A DNA stretch of 64,000 nucleotides from Pithys albifrons albifrons (taxonomy: Eukaryota; Chordata; Aves; Passeriformes; Thamnophilidae). Under the pieces are notes generated by a model. That model searched no databases. It saw nothing but the letters and a program-made list of their open reading frames with translations, and was not told the origin of the DNA. Below, one piece after another: positions 37,469 to 50,239 of this stretch. The stretch lies in the NCBI RefSeq assembly GCF_047495875.1, contig NC_092459.1, positions 37,801,490-37,865,489 on the forward strand, written 5' to 3'. The position numbers and the translations under genes are program-made. The stretch's first letter is position 1. Every line of letters starts with the position of its first letter.

Positions 37469-40439
37469 TACATGCTTTTATGTGCACAAGTGCATTAAAT
37501 CTGAAAGAAAACAGAAAATAGTTTAAAAAAAGAAGAGGGCAAAGCTACATTTATAATTAAGCTCTTGGTGAAATTCAGTAACAGGTTTTTGAGGGCAAAG
37601 TGCTGATTAAGAATGCAAGAGTCAGGAAAACAAATAGTGAATCACTCATGCCAAGACCAAAACATTTTGAGTTCCTATGTCTTTGCCTTAGGGTACAGAT
37701 TGGCCTATAGCTTTCAGAATAACAGGGCAACTCAACAGCACAGAATTCTGCTTTTAGATATTTTGCACAAATCCTCCAACTTCCTTGGAGAGCTTCAAAA
37801 TCTGCCAATCAGTACTGGCAGAATTATCTCACTCTGAAGCAATGACACCAATGCAGTATGTTCTGGATATGCATCTCTTAGTTTGGGTATTGGAGTACAT
37901 TAAGTGTTTACTACTCAAGTTAAAAGAATTTTGAAAACTATGTCCTGGAGACCTTTAGAAACAGAAAGTCCAGACACTGATTAAGTCCAAGATCATAGCA
38001 ATTTAATAGTTAGCATTTTGGTTACCAAATATAGTTGAGTATTTTACAGGGTTGACCAACTAGCCTTCAGCTCTTTCCCCCCCCCAACTAAATAAATGGT
38101 TGTCCATAAAGTGTGTTTAGGAGAAGATTATAGTATCAGACACACTGTGGCCTCGTTCAAGGTTTTCAGTCTTTTAAACTTGAGATGGAGTGAAATTCCC
38201 GGAAAGTATTAGTTTACAAACTCAGGCACTGATACAATTTCCAGGATATACAATGGTTTAATTTACAACTTTTTCAACAATTTCATTTTATAGGTCTTGA
38301 AAACTGGCAATAAGTCAAAGAGTGGCACTTTCCAAGGTATCACATCAAATTGTGTCAGATCATTTTGGGATATACTATGAAAAAATAGAAAATTGTAACT
38401 ATATAAAATATAATTTAATGAAGAAAGCATGGCTTGAGGGACAAAAAACCCTATTTTATAAACTAGGTAGGGTGCAGTTACATACTTTAGAAAAGATAAT
38501 TCTACTCAAAGGGAAACATAAAATTGTTTTCTATTTAGATCTATTCTCATTGTACCTACACATTATGTATCCAACATAAAGGTCATTAAAGTTGGTGTTC
38601 TTTTTTCTGTTGGTTTGAATTGACTTTAAACCACATTCTCCTTTGCACTTCCAGAGTATAACTACATCTGCATTTTATTTGCTGCTATGATATAAAACAT
38701 ATCCTTAACTTTTTTCTTCTTTTCCAGATTTGTCATATTTTTGCAAAATGAATTTAAGCCTCTGGAAAGTAAAATTTTTTTCCCTGAGTCTTTTTTTTAT
38801 GGGCTGCTTAGAGATATATTCATTGTCCCTTAGGGTTTACAGTTTGCACATTTTATATTCACCTGCATATTAAAAGGTCATTAATATTATCTATTTGCTC
38901 CAAGTGAAACCAGTAGCATATGTTTGGCTTTCCGAAAGCCATCCATGTAGAAGCTGTGACTTGCCCTGCTAGTTTGTTCTCTTAGTGCAACATGGACATT
39001 GTTAAAATGTGCCTACCTTCCATGCCTCTTTCTGTAATTTCATAAGGTAGTTAAAGAGGTACTCTACAGCTTTTAGAAAAAAAAAATTCTGGGAATAGAG
39101 GATCACAAATCAAATGAGTAATCCAAAAATCAACTTAACAAGCATGACTCAGGTACACTTCACAATTTCAGAGTTCTTCAGATTCTGTATAGTAAATCCC
39201 CATGTTTCATTCACTAACTGCACCAGTGCTTAAAGCAGTGTACCCATATCAGAATTTTCTCAATGATCCCCTATAAAATGTGTTAATTTTGACAGAGTTG
39301 TGCCTCTTTTTAAATGTGTGATAATTCTGAAAATCCAAATTAAGTATTTTGCTTATCTGAGCAAGTTCATGGAAATATAAGTTCAAAGAGGAAAAAAGGA
39401 TCACACTAGTTTAAGCAGTTAAAATCCACCAAGTTCAGTGTGATTCAGAACTCAAACTTACACGTGTGTGTGTTCTTTCCCTAGTATTTATATTATCACA
39501 AAACATCACATTTATTGGCAATGTGAAGCAAATGTGCCTATTCTTTTAATTGATTACTTTGGAAAATCATTTATGAAAATAGCCAAAAGTATTAACATCC
39601 ACCTCAAATGCCACTGTATTTTCCAGTCACTGAAGTATTCCATCAACAATTACACACTGTAAAATTGAAAATAAAATTGAAAAGAAAGGATGGCTTTTGG
39701 AAGAAGGAGGGCAGAAATGTTTATTAGGCTTAGAATCTACATTTGACTGCTTTTTATGTCCAAGACTATGAAATTATTCTATGATCCATGTACCAGAAGC
39801 ATGTGACAAATATACTTTCATTGATCTTAAAATCATACCAAAAATCAGTAATCATTGGGTGTCCTTCCAAACACTTTTTTTAAAATCAAAAAATTGATAT
39901 TTTAAGCATGTCTCACACATGCACACATGTGCATGCACACACACACTCTCCTCTCTCCCTGCCTCTCTCTCAGTAATTTCCCCATAATTTTTATTCTGTG
40001 GAATCTTTTAGGTAAATTTTGTAACTACTGATGAAAAATGAGGAAATACAAACCATCTTTTTTAACGCCAAAAATTATTAGGTTTTCAAATTACTCTTAT
40101 CTACTTTATTTTTTGCACTGTGATGAAGTTAAATGAAGTATTTCATAAATATTAATGAAATACACTTTTTCCCAGAATCCATATTTTTGGAAACTTAATA
40201 AAAATCACAAACCTCTTGCTTTGTCCACACTCTTGCCAGTCAAACATTCACAGTTTATGGTGACAAGAGCCAGCTTAGCACCTGAAAAACTTATCTTGAA
40301 GCATCATTGTACTCTATCAGCCCATGTGAGGTCAGAAATCCAAGAATAATCCTGTGTTCAGTTCATTTGCCTGATTCAGTCATACAGCATTGCCAGACTG
40401 AAACATTTTTAGTGTAGCCAATTGTCCTGTCTGAACCTA

Positions 40440-40583
40440 GGAATTTTTAGCTCAGTTGATTAGAGCATGGTGCGAATAACACCAAGGTCACGGATTCGAT
40501 CCCCAGAGGGCCATTCGTTTAAGAGCTGGACTCGATGATCCTTGCGGGTCCCTTCCAACTCAGAATATTCTGTGACATTGTGA
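40440..40583 (+). mobile_element. tRNA-Ile/CR1 SINE (TguSINE1-like), copy 1
   Basis: The head (40440-40513) follows tRNA-Ile(AAT) closely: 'ttagctcagttgattagagc', anticodon stem 'tggtgcgaataacacca', T-arm 'ggattcgatcc' and end 'gggcca'. Box A and box B of a Pol III promoter are readable. A CR1-like tail follows (from about 40523): 'gagctggactcgatgatcct', 'gggtcccttccaactcag' and 'aatattctgtgacattgtga'. A tRNA-Ile head on a CR1-X-like tail is the architecture of TguSINE1, mobilised in trans by CR1. The head is not a working tRNA gene: its acceptor end is degraded ('gaattttt' in place of the GGCCGGT start). Confidence 0.85.
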
Positions 40584-41512
40584 ATAATAAGCTTTGAACT
40601 GCACTAAGGTATACCCTGTTCTCAAAGGCTGTGTAGATTGAGCATACATACAAAATCATGAACATGATGCCAGTATTTTCCCATGAGAAAGACTGATCCT
40701 TCGCTCAAATACAGAGGCACTTGATGAAACAGTGAAAATAGGGAGACCTGTAGGGTTTAAGGTTTTTGATGGTGAGCAACTGGCTAGGAATGAATATCCG
40801 CATGTGAGATCTTACCTTTCATAATTAATCTAAAATGGCTATCTAAAATCACCTTAATATCCTTAAAAGCATAGTAGTCTTGTATCATGAGCATTTAGAC
40901 AAGGATTTCATAAAAAAATCTTTAAAAAGCCCACTGAAAGCATGCAAAGCTACTCATTATTATAAGTTTGCTAATGAACACCTCCCACTACTACCTATCT
41001 AGTCCTTTGTATTACGTTTACCCAAGACAATTCAAGTAAACTTCACTCAAAGCTTATTGGACAACCTCTTCTACAGAAAATAGATTGAAATAAAAGCAAC
41101 AGAAGTTTTTCAAAATATGACAAAATTTTCCTTGCCAACATATCCTACATTTCAAAACCTTACATCAATTGCCTTAAATTGAACAAAAATATTTCTACTG
41201 CCTGAAAAGTGCTCATAAAGGCTTTGAAATGAAAACTGTTTTCAGGATGGATATTTTGGGTTAAAAGGCAAAAAGCTAGCTAATAAATAACAGAAAGCAG
41301 AAAGCTGGGTAACAGTTGAACATCAAGGTCTTAGACTTGAAGGCAGTGGAAAGTGAACATACTAAGCTATGACATGAAAATATCAGTCTTTCACAGCCAC
41401 TTTACATTTTCTTTGCATGCTTGCAAAATAATTGGCTTATTACAGGACAACAGCGAGTTGAACATACATTAAATAAACACATGGGAAATAGCCCTGAAAA
41501 TTTTTGGACCTA
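40584..41512. other. Unique AT-rich DNA, no feature seen
   Basis: No repeat, RNA or coding signal was recognised between the SINE and the TA-rich microsatellite. Confidence 0.55.
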
Positions 41513-41745
41513 CATATATATACATATATATATACACATGAATATATATATACATGTATATATATATATGTATGTATGTATGTATATGTATGTATATATA
41601 TATGTATGTATATATAGATACATGTATATATATGTAGATATGTGTATATATGTAGATATGCATATATGTATATATGCATATACATTGCATATACTTATAC
41701 ATATATGCACATACACATATACATACACATACACATACATATTCT
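41513..41745. repeat. Compound TA/CATA/TATG microsatellite
   Basis: About 230 bases of alternating purine-pyrimidine steps (TA, CA and TG units, with short TATG tetramer runs) grade into CACATA at the right end. It is self-complementary in many places. The Tyr/Ile/Met-rich frames over it in several phases are artefacts. Confidence 0.9.
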
Positions 41746-42225
41746 TTTTTTTGCCAAAACAGTTAAAAGTGCTTTAGAGAAGGACTTAATTTTCAATGGT
41801 TTAGAAACATTTAGTACAGACAACATACACTTCAATATTGCTAGAGCAGAACATTTTTGATCTTTGCATTGAGAAATAAAATGCTAAACTAACATGATGT
41901 AAAAAACCCTATATTGCAACTAAATGCTAGTTTTATGAAAACAAATTTATAATGAATTCAAATAACATGATAAAAGCAAGTACTGCAGATTCATAATTGC
42001 ATAAAATCCACGAGTTTTTTATGTATATCTTTGCCATAAAATTTGGATTTATCAGACACTTTACATGCTAACAAACATGTGCACCTGCACACAGTTGGAT
42101 GTATGATTTCTTTGATTGATATTTCTTAATTTTGTAAAGGATTGTGTATAGTGTATGATTGGTAAGTGTGAAATTGTACTCTGAATAAAGTTACACTGAT
42201 GATGATAAATGACAAGGGAGGAGAG

Positions 42226-42555
42226 GGGAGGGGAGGGGAGGGGAGGGGAGGGGAGGGGAGGGGAGGGGAGGGGAGGGGAGGGGAGAGGAGAGGAGAGGAG
42301 AGGAGAGGAGAGGAGAGGAGAGGAGAGGAGAGGAGAGGAGAGGAGAGGAGAGGAGAGGAGAGGAGAGGAGAGGAGAGGAGAGGAGAGGAGAGGAGAGGAG
42401 AGGAGAGGAGAGGAGAGGAGAGGAGAGGAGAGGAGAGGAGAGGAGAGGAGAGGAGAGGAGAGGAGAGGAGAGGAGAGGAGAGGAGAGGAGAGGAGAGGAG
42501 AGGAGAGGAGAGGAGAGGAGAGGAGAGGAGAGGAGAGGAGAGGAGAGGAGAGGAG
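42226..42555 (+). repeat. Two-block pentamer array: 12 x GGGAG then 54 x AGGAG
   Basis: From 42226 to 42285 GGGAG is repeated 12 times, and from 42286 to 42555 AGGAG is repeated 54 times, with no interruption in either block and one switch point. The complementary strand is pure pyrimidine. The first block can form G-quadruplexes and both can form triplex DNA. The 121-182 codon open frames here (EERRG or SSPLL repeats) exist only because a 5-base unit without stop codons stays open. Confidence 0.97.
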
Positions 42556-42559
42556 AGGG

Positions 42560-45500
42560 AATGAAAAACGTCTTAGTTCTGCTGGTTGACAAGAAATTCT
42601 CTTGAACATGCTTAGTTATTGCTGATCTCCACTGGAAGTACAACAGTTACAGTAATGTTACTCAATCCCATAAGAGCCAAAAGTATCAATTTACTGTTTC
42701 TGCAGCTGCAGGGTATTAAGTGCTGACTGCACCCAGTTCTGTGATCATTGCACTGTGTTTAGCCATACACCAAGTCAAGTGTTATATCTACTACTGACAA
42801 AAGACCTCTTTTTCCCCTAGGTTGCTGGAGGCTGATGAGTACACATCCTCCGCTTTCCTATCTGCCTATCAATCACAGATGCCTATTATTGAACATTTCT
42901 TGTCCCTTTTACACTTCTCTCACACACGGCTAAACACAGTCACAATGTGAAAGGAAATTTCCTGTTGGGAAGCCTTGTTAAGTTTCCCTATGGTTGTGTT
43001 TTTCTAAATGTTCTTTCCTCTGAAACCTTCCAAATTTTGATCAGCAATGAGGGTAAAGGAAAATGCTTAGGTAGAAATGCTGAGCTCTAAATGGTCATTA
43101 ATGAATAATGGAGGAAGGGATTGATATCCATTCTTAACCATTCTGTCTGACTGAGAAATTGCTGAAGAGTTATTCTGAGGTTTAGGTTTCTTTTTCCTTC
43201 ATTATAAACTGCTGGAAGGGCTAAAAACCATCCTTTCAGTTATTAGCAACAATTAAGGTTGTTCATTTGATACCCAATTACTTTGATATTCAGGAAACCC
43301 TATTCATCGTGGGCAGTTCAGTGTGAAAAACTGAAAGTAGAGATCATTGTTATCCAGTTCTTTTTCAGACTTTGTAACACCATGTGAATATACTTGCAGC
43401 AGGCTCACTATCGACAGCTGGATTTCTTCTGTGTTCCTGAATGTATTGATAGTGAAGCATACAGTCAATTGTATGCAGCTCACTTTTTTCAGTCAAATAT
43501 TTGCTGTATATGATTTCATCAATTCCCATGATCCTTCCCTATAAGACTTTCTGGGAAACAGCATGGAGAATAGTGGGGCACTTCTGTGGCTTGCTGTTTG
43601 CATGCCATCAGACTAGTCAAACAACAGTGTAATTTGACCATATTGAAATTATTATACAAGACTCACTTGGTATACAATTTAATTTACTCTTTAAAAAAGC
43701 CTAGTCTATGGACATGTCATGCATTTATTTTCCACTTAATTTTCTGTTGTGTTGTAAACTATGTGGTTTAATCTGTAAAAGTATAAAAGCAATTTTTAGA
43801 ACAGAAACACAGCAAGAATTACTCACAAAGAGAATTCCTGTGAATCTCTTTATTTAGGTGTTCTCATTCATGTTTTATGGTACTGATGGAAGGTATTTGT
43901 CTAAATGAAGAAATATGTTCTAGTAGGAGAAAGGAATTGAAATGGGTGGCATCTATATTTTCCAGTTTGGTGAATCTACATCAAGTTCTTAAACCTTTGC
44001 GGGAGTATTCATATCACAAAATCATCAGTGCATATAGAAGCTGCTGCAACTGTCAGTATTTGTGGCACCTGTATCACAGATCACAGATGATAAAGGAGCA
44101 GTTAATCATAGCCATCAGCCAGATGCATGAACTATATTTGCACTGTTCAAAATGACCATTTTGAACAAATTTGTTGGTAGAAAAGAAATTTTATGGGGGA
44201 AAGATGGGCTTGGAAGACTGTAGATAAGTGAAATAATGGCAAGATTTTGTCAGAAGTGAAGATGATAGGGTCATACTGTGCTATCAAAAGAATAATCTCT
44301 CTGCAAGACAAGCCAAGATAAAATATATTTGTCCTGTAGTGCTGCATAACAGTGTCAATGACATGTAATGTCATGAAGATGAGTCAACATATGGAAAAAT
44401 GGAAATAATATGTTATAGCTACCTGACTGCACTAAACTAAGCAGCTCAGAATTTAAGGAAAGGGTTGGCAAAATTTAAATGTAAATTAGTATTTTACTTA
44501 TGAATTATTTCTTTGGTTTAGCTAAAACTACATTGGTTTATGCTTTTGTGTGGTATGTGTATATGAGAAATTTTGGCTGTCATATGACCTTGGGTATTCA
44601 GATGGAATAGTCATAAAGTACAGTTCTGGCAAAAGTTTGTGCAAAGGTTTATTTAGAGGCCTGGATGAAGAAGAAAATGCTATGGTAGACAGAGGTGTTT
44701 TGGATGGTAAGATCACAGCTCCATTTCTCATTGTCTCATAGACAAGCTCTTCACAGAATGGGTGTTGTAGGGAACAGGAGCAGAACTTGCACAGGCCAAA
44801 GGAAACACAGGATCACCTGAGACAAAATGAAGGGAAAGCCATACATACAACTTTGATGACCACAGACTTTGTCCTAGCTATGTCTTGAAAAGTATATCTT
44901 ACCAATAGTTCTGTAGGATAAAGAAAGGCATAGAAATTGGATTGGGAGAAATAGACAAGTAAAAATTTGATGTCACCTGAGGGGGGCTGGTGTGATAAGT
45001 TAGAGTATCAGACACAGAGAATTCAGTGGCATGGAAGGTTTAGAAAAATTGGGGGATTTTTGGGGTTGCTTTCTTCTGGATCTCTGTATATTATAACAGA
45101 AAAACTGGCTCAATAGGCTGATGTCCTATGTAACAAGTTTTATGTTCCAGTATTCCTAGTTTCATCAATCAGGACTTCATAAATTGGATGACCAGTCAGG
45201 CAAGGCAAGAAGATTTTCCTCAGGCAGAATTTAGGAAATAATGTCTCATAGTTTCCTTTGAATAACGCGAAATGATGTCCCCCATTCCTGAATGAGGAAG
45301 ATCTCATGGGGAGACCTTTGCAACCTTGTAGGAGTCTCTGTTAAGTGAACTTGATTCATCTGTGTGTGACATTGGATTTCTAGTTATTTGAAACGCTTCG
45401 TGGGGCCAGGGCCCATTCTCAACAGTGTTGGCTCAGATTTCCCTAGGAAAAGAAGAGAAGAAAGGACCACTTGACTCAATGACTATGTCTGCATATTTGT

Positions 45501-48500
45501 TAATGGAACAGCCATTTATTACTTAGTGCCAGAACACCATCTCTGTCACTCAATTTCAATCACTTACAGAGCTGAATAGCCAGAATTTTCCATAGCAATC
45601 CTTTGGCTGATGCAATATATCACTCTCCCAGGCAGTGTTTTGGCACGGAATGGCAGTTAGGACAGCCCACTAATTGTTCCTAGTAGGGAGTTTGGAAGCA
45701 GCTCCAGTATTTTGGAGGGCAGGAAAATTTAACAGTATGGATGTGAGACATTTCACATCAGCTGATATCAGTGCTAAAGAGTTCCTGGCCTTATCTGAGT
45801 TTTTACCCTGTCACATAATCTCTCTAAATTCACTACACATTTGTTTTCTTTTTTTTTCAGAACTAATGAAAGTCCCCAGCAAAATGCCATCAACAAATAA
45901 AATAAAGCCTGATTAAGTGATGCAGGATTTTTCAAATTAACATTGTCTTGTGACTTTTGCTTCAGCTGTCTTTTCACTGCTCTCCTAAGAGGGAAATAAA
46001 ATAAGACTCTTCTTGGCCACACTTTTGAAAATGTTATTCTCTAGGAAGGGATGATCAGAACAGAGCTGATCAAACCAGCACTTCTGGTTTCTCTCAGCTT
46101 GTAACTGCAGTGATGCTTATTTTAAAGTGCGCTTCCCATCGCTTCCCTCTTACAAAATTTAGAATATCTGAGCCCTGTACTGAAATGCATTTTACATCAG
46201 ATACACCATCTAAACAATATCTGGAGCAGAGAGATCTTAGCGCTTCCAGTCCTAATTAACCTGTGGGTTTTCTCTTGTGGTATGATTCTAGTCTATTAAA
46301 TCTTGCATTTCTCATTGCAAACTAGCACAAATTCAAGAGGGGACATAGAAAATGCTTTTCTCTTCCAGCAAATTTTATCCCAGCAGCCAGGGAAAGCTTC
46401 TGGGAGGTGGATCCAGCAGATCTGAATTCTCTCCATCTGAAGTAAGAACTGAATCCAGTTCATTCTCCAAGTCCTTAATAATAAAAGGGTTATAACAACC
46501 ACATTTTTTAGTGATGTGTTAGAAAAATGTGGATTTTCAGAAGCCTCAGGCTTTTATGAAGAAATTCTTCATTTCTGGATTCCAGTGGGAGGGAGGCAGG
46601 AGAGATGGACTGTATCTCATATGCCTATACTGTGGAATTCCAGAGATTTAACAACTTCAATATCAATGATAGATATATGGCAACTTTAGATGGCAACAGT
46701 TACAGAGATGTTTAAGAAAAGGGAGATGGGGGGAACATTTGTGAAATAAACTTGAAGTTAGATAAACTAAAATCCACTTTCGCCCAGTTATTAAATGCCT
46801 ATGAGCCTTTTATTTATGATAGTAAATTCATGTCAGAGCACAGGCACAGACACTGAAAAAATGATCATCCATATTGTTAAAATGCTACTACAGTCTCTGG
46901 CACAATATCACTAGTATGCTTGAAAATAATTCTCAGGCATGCATTGGAAATTAGCACAGAGTGGGAATCATTCCCAATAGGCAGTTTGAATGTTGTTAGC
47001 TTGTTTTTGATGGCAAGAGAGCTTAACAGTAAGGATATGCCAATTGGCTTCAGTGTCAAAGAAAGCCCTAGGCTCTGTTTAGCTTGCTAGTGTGGATATA
47101 GTCCTATTGGTTCTAACATCTAAATCTAACCTGAACCTTTTTGTATTTTGTTGAGAAGGGGGAAGCTGTTTTGGGATGTGCCCCTTGTGATTTTGAATTG
47201 ATCTTGCAAACACTTATTCATATAAGTTATTGTAACTCAAGCAGTTCCAGTGATCTTAAAAATCTACATATGAAATCAGAACAAGCATTTGTGAGTGAAG
47301 TTTTGTAGAATCAGCATGTGATGGGACAGGTGCAAAACAATAACTTAGAATTTGATTCCTTTGTGACAGTGCATTATGCTTCCAGGAAAACTGAAATCCT
47401 AAACACCACAGCTATCTGTCTCACCTTTGAGTTGTTTGCCAATGTATCAGTTCATTCAATGGCCTTTCCCCAAACCAGTAGACATATGGGCTTCACTTTA
47501 TTTCTATCCCCTTATATAAGGATGGGGTTAAAAACTAGTCCCACAAAAATGCTACCTTTGCAAGAATAAGTACATTATTTTTCACTGTGGGGTAGTTATA
47601 TGATCAGTATGGTTTCTTCTTTTCATCATTTTGTGATGAATTTGAATGAAATCTCACATTGTTGTCTATTCTCCTATCAAGGATTTTCTTCCTTGGAGAA
47701 AAAGCAACATTATGTACTATGTTATCTTTAATATTAAAAACTAGAAAACAAACTGTTATTAATTATTTAGAAGTTATTGGCTGTGATTATTATGCTAAAT
47801 GACAATTATGGTTATTGTTTACAAGAAGCTCCGGTGAGGAAATAGGAGATCAAATTCCCCATGTAGTTTGAGCTGCACAAACATAAAGGAAAAACATAGA
47901 CTCTGAAACCAATTTTGGAAAGAAACAAGCAATAATGGCCAATTTTAAGAACTAAAGGGCTAAGAAATAAGATCACTTGGACAGTTCCCTCTCTTCTACT
48001 GACCATACCCAGGGATATCTACCACAGCTCTTTGCATATCCCACGCTTTCCACACATTCCACCACCTCTATCCCTTACCTAGATGTATGACCCATTTTAC
48101 ACCTCTCTTCTTTTCATCTTCTTTTGCCATTTCTGGTACAATCCCAAAAGAGATCACAGCCATTGTCACACATGGTTTCTACAACTAGTTCTCACAGAGT
48201 CCTAAGGATAGTTCTGCCATCCATCTCAACAGACACAAGGACAGGGGACTTAATTTCTTCAATTTGTGGAAATATTGTTTCATAGAAATCTTGTCTGGAA
48301 GGAGTCTCTAGAAGTTGTCCAGACCAGAATTCCCACTTTAAGTGGAACTATACTACCACTGGGTTATGCGTTTTGGGGTTATTTATGCCAAGTACTGAAA
48401 AAAAATCATGGACATAGTTCCCCTTTACACCCTGCTGGGCAACATGTACCAGCACTGGACTACCTTTCTGGAGAAGTTTTCCTCCTCTCTACAGTCAATG

Positions 48501-48643
48501 TCCCCAGACACAGTTTATAGCCTTCTTAATTCTTCTGCCACTACTGCAAAGATTTTGGCATGGTCATCTAAATAACTGACATTCAAGCTGCTGTAAGCTG
48601 CTGCTCAGTTGGTTTTGATCTGTAACTCCTCACTAGAATAATA
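42560..48643. other. Unique AT-rich DNA, no supported feature
   Basis: Six kilobases without a recognised gene or repeat. Open frames up to 92 codons (43877-44155, plus) show no domain. A polypyrimidine run ending in cag at 45849-45860 resembles a splice acceptor, but nothing after it supports an exon. Confidence 0.5.
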
Positions 48644-49120
48644 AATCATAGAACCATAGAATCATAGAATCGTTAAGGTTGGAAAAGGCTTCTAAAATAA
48701 TGGAGTCCAACCATTAACCCAGCACCACGATGTTCTTCACTAACCATATTACTAAGTAACACATCCATATACCTTTTAAATATTTCCAGGGATGAAGATT
48801 CCACAACTTTTCTGGGCAGCCTATTCAAATGGTTGACAATCCTTTCAGTGATTTTTTTTTTCCTAATATCTAATCTAAACCTACTCTGGTGCAACTTGAG
48901 GCCATTTCCTCTCATCCTGTCACTTCTTACCTGGGAGAAGAGACTGACTCCCACCTGGCTACAACCTCCTTTCAGGTACTTGTAGAGAGTCATAAGGTCT
49001 CCCCTGAGCCTTGCTTTCTTCAGGCTGAGCAATCCCAGCTCCCTCAGCTGCTCCTTATAAGGCTTGTGCTCCAGACCCTTCACTTGCTTTGTTGCCCTAC
49101 TCTGGACAGGCTCCAGCACC
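48644..49120 (-). mobile_element. CR1 copy A, 3' part
   Basis: Reading leftward, the piece encodes the C-terminal end of CR1 ORF2 (landmarks [53 protein letters not shown]). It then enters the 3' untranslated region and tail, seen on the plus strand as repeated 'catagaat' at 48648-48669. Its upstream end at 49120 is not a natural CR1 end. The ORF2 frame breaks off there at 'ggtgctggagcctgtccag' and resumes at 50134, because copy C lies between. Confidence 0.85.
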
Positions 49121-50133
49121 ATGCTGAGTTGAAAGGGATCCATTAAGAAACATCGAGTCCAACCCTGAGCCCTGCACAGGACCATTCCCAAGAGTCAAAC
49201 CACGTTCATGAGAACATTATCCAAAGATTGCTTGAACTCTGTCAGGCTTGGTGCTGTGATCACTTCCCTGGGGAGCCTGTTCCAGTGCCCAAACACCCTC
49301 TGGGTGAAGAACCTTTTCATAATATCCCCACTGAACCTTCCTTGACACAACTTCAGGCCATTCCCTTGGATCCTGTCACTGGTCACCACAGAGAAGAGAT
49401 CAGTGTCTGCCCCTCCTCTTCCCCTAATGAGAAAATTGTAGACTGCAAAGAGGTCTCCCCTTAGTCTCCTCTTCTCCAGGCTGAACAGATCAAATGACCT
49501 CAGCAACTTCCCATAGGCCTTTCCTTCAAGACCCTTCACCATCTTTGTTGCCCTCCTTTGGACACTCTCAAATGGCTTAATACCTTTCCTATATTGTGGT
49601 ACCCAAAACTGCACACGATATTCAAGGTGAGGCTGCACCAGTGCAGAGCAGAGCAGGACAATCCACTTCCCTGACCTGCTGGCAATGCTATGCCCAGTGC
49701 CCCCCAGGACACAGTGGTCCCTCCTGGCTGCTAGGGCACTGCTGACTGATGTTCAACTTGCCAATGACCAGGACTCCCAGAGGGGTGGCACTGTGGCACT
49801 GCTTTCCACCATCTCATTCCCCTAGACTGTATGTACATCTGGAATTGACCCATCCCAGGTGCAGAATTTGGCACTTTACCTTGTTGAACTTCATATGGTT
49901 GGTGATTGTCCATTCTTCTAATTTGTTGAGGTCTCTCTGCAGGGCCTCCCTGCCTTTGAGGGAGTCAGCAGCTCCTCCCAGTTTTGTATGATCTGCAGGC
50001 TTGCTCAGTAGCCATTCCAGTCCTGCATCCATGTCATTTGTGAAGATGTTGAAGAGAACAGGGCATAAGATCCAGCCCTGCAGAAGTCCACTAGTGACAT
50101 GTTACCAGTCTAATGTCACTCCATTCACTATTA
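49121..50133 (-). mobile_element. CR1 copy C, inserted into copy A
   Basis: This minus-strand CR1 of a different subfamily from A runs from a reverse-transcriptase segment near 50130 to a 3' end at 49121-49130. The tail stops at 'aactcagcat', short of the ATTCTGTG repeats. Coding landmarks read [57 protein letters not shown] and NRLPREVITAPSL. The 147-codon frame at 49195-49638 is the longest remaining piece. Both junctions fall inside one CR1 A frame, so C is the younger insertion. It shares a near-identical tract with copy D (49303-49710 here). Confidence 0.85.
49195..49638 (-). pseudogene. CR1 ORF2 C-terminal remnant (copy C)
   Basis: A 147-codon frame covers the region after the reverse-transcriptase catalytic core. 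It contains the conserved post-RT blocks [42 protein letters not shown] and FFTQRVFGHWNRLPREV. A full CR1 ORF2 is around 900-1000 residues with endonuclease and RT, so this is only the tail. The frame is not continuous with the upstream RT segment (49731-50032), which is shifted. Confidence 0.8.
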
Positions 50134-50239
50134 TCCTTCTTGCACTGAGGGACTCAAAACAGCACAGGATTTGAGGTGCAGCCTCATCACTGTCAAGTAC
50201 GGAGAGACAACTGCCCTAGTTCTGCTGATCACATTATTT
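50134..50239 (-). mobile_element. CR1 copy A, middle part
   Basis: About 100 bases of copy A are stranded between insertions C and B. Read on the minus strand they run 'aatgtgatcagcagaactag' through 'ctgcacctcaaatcctgtgc' to 'ctcagtgcaagaagg'. That is the CR1 segment usually encoding [21 protein letters not shown] and the following residues. It connects upstream with 51349 and downstream with 49120. Confidence 0.8.

Larger units (their letters stand above)
34490..40439. other. Mostly unique AT-rich DNA
   Basis: No coding exon was recognised. It holds a degenerate TTATTAACTA-type tandem repeat (35296-35342), an old LINE piece (35380-35560), a 20-bp perfect palindrome (37449-37468), T-rich runs near 37068-37086 and a CA/CT-rich patch near 39912-39972. 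Confidence 0.5.

Noticed and set aside
40440..40513. tRNA-Ile gene
   Set aside because: The acceptor stem is not complementary and a CR1-like tail follows directly, so it is a SINE head.
41421..41860. Tyr/Ile/Met-rich frames in several phases on both strands
   Set aside because: They are translations of the TA/CATA/TATG microsatellite.
42061..42643. Open frames of 121-182 codons on both strands
   Set aside because: They are translations of the GGGAG/AGGAG pentamer array (EERRG and SSPLL periods). A five-base unit without stop codons stays open in every phase.
45849..45915. Terminal exon after a strong polypyrimidine-cag acceptor
   Set aside because: Only 18 codons follow before a stop, in an A-rich stretch; no recognisable peptide and no upstream partner exon.
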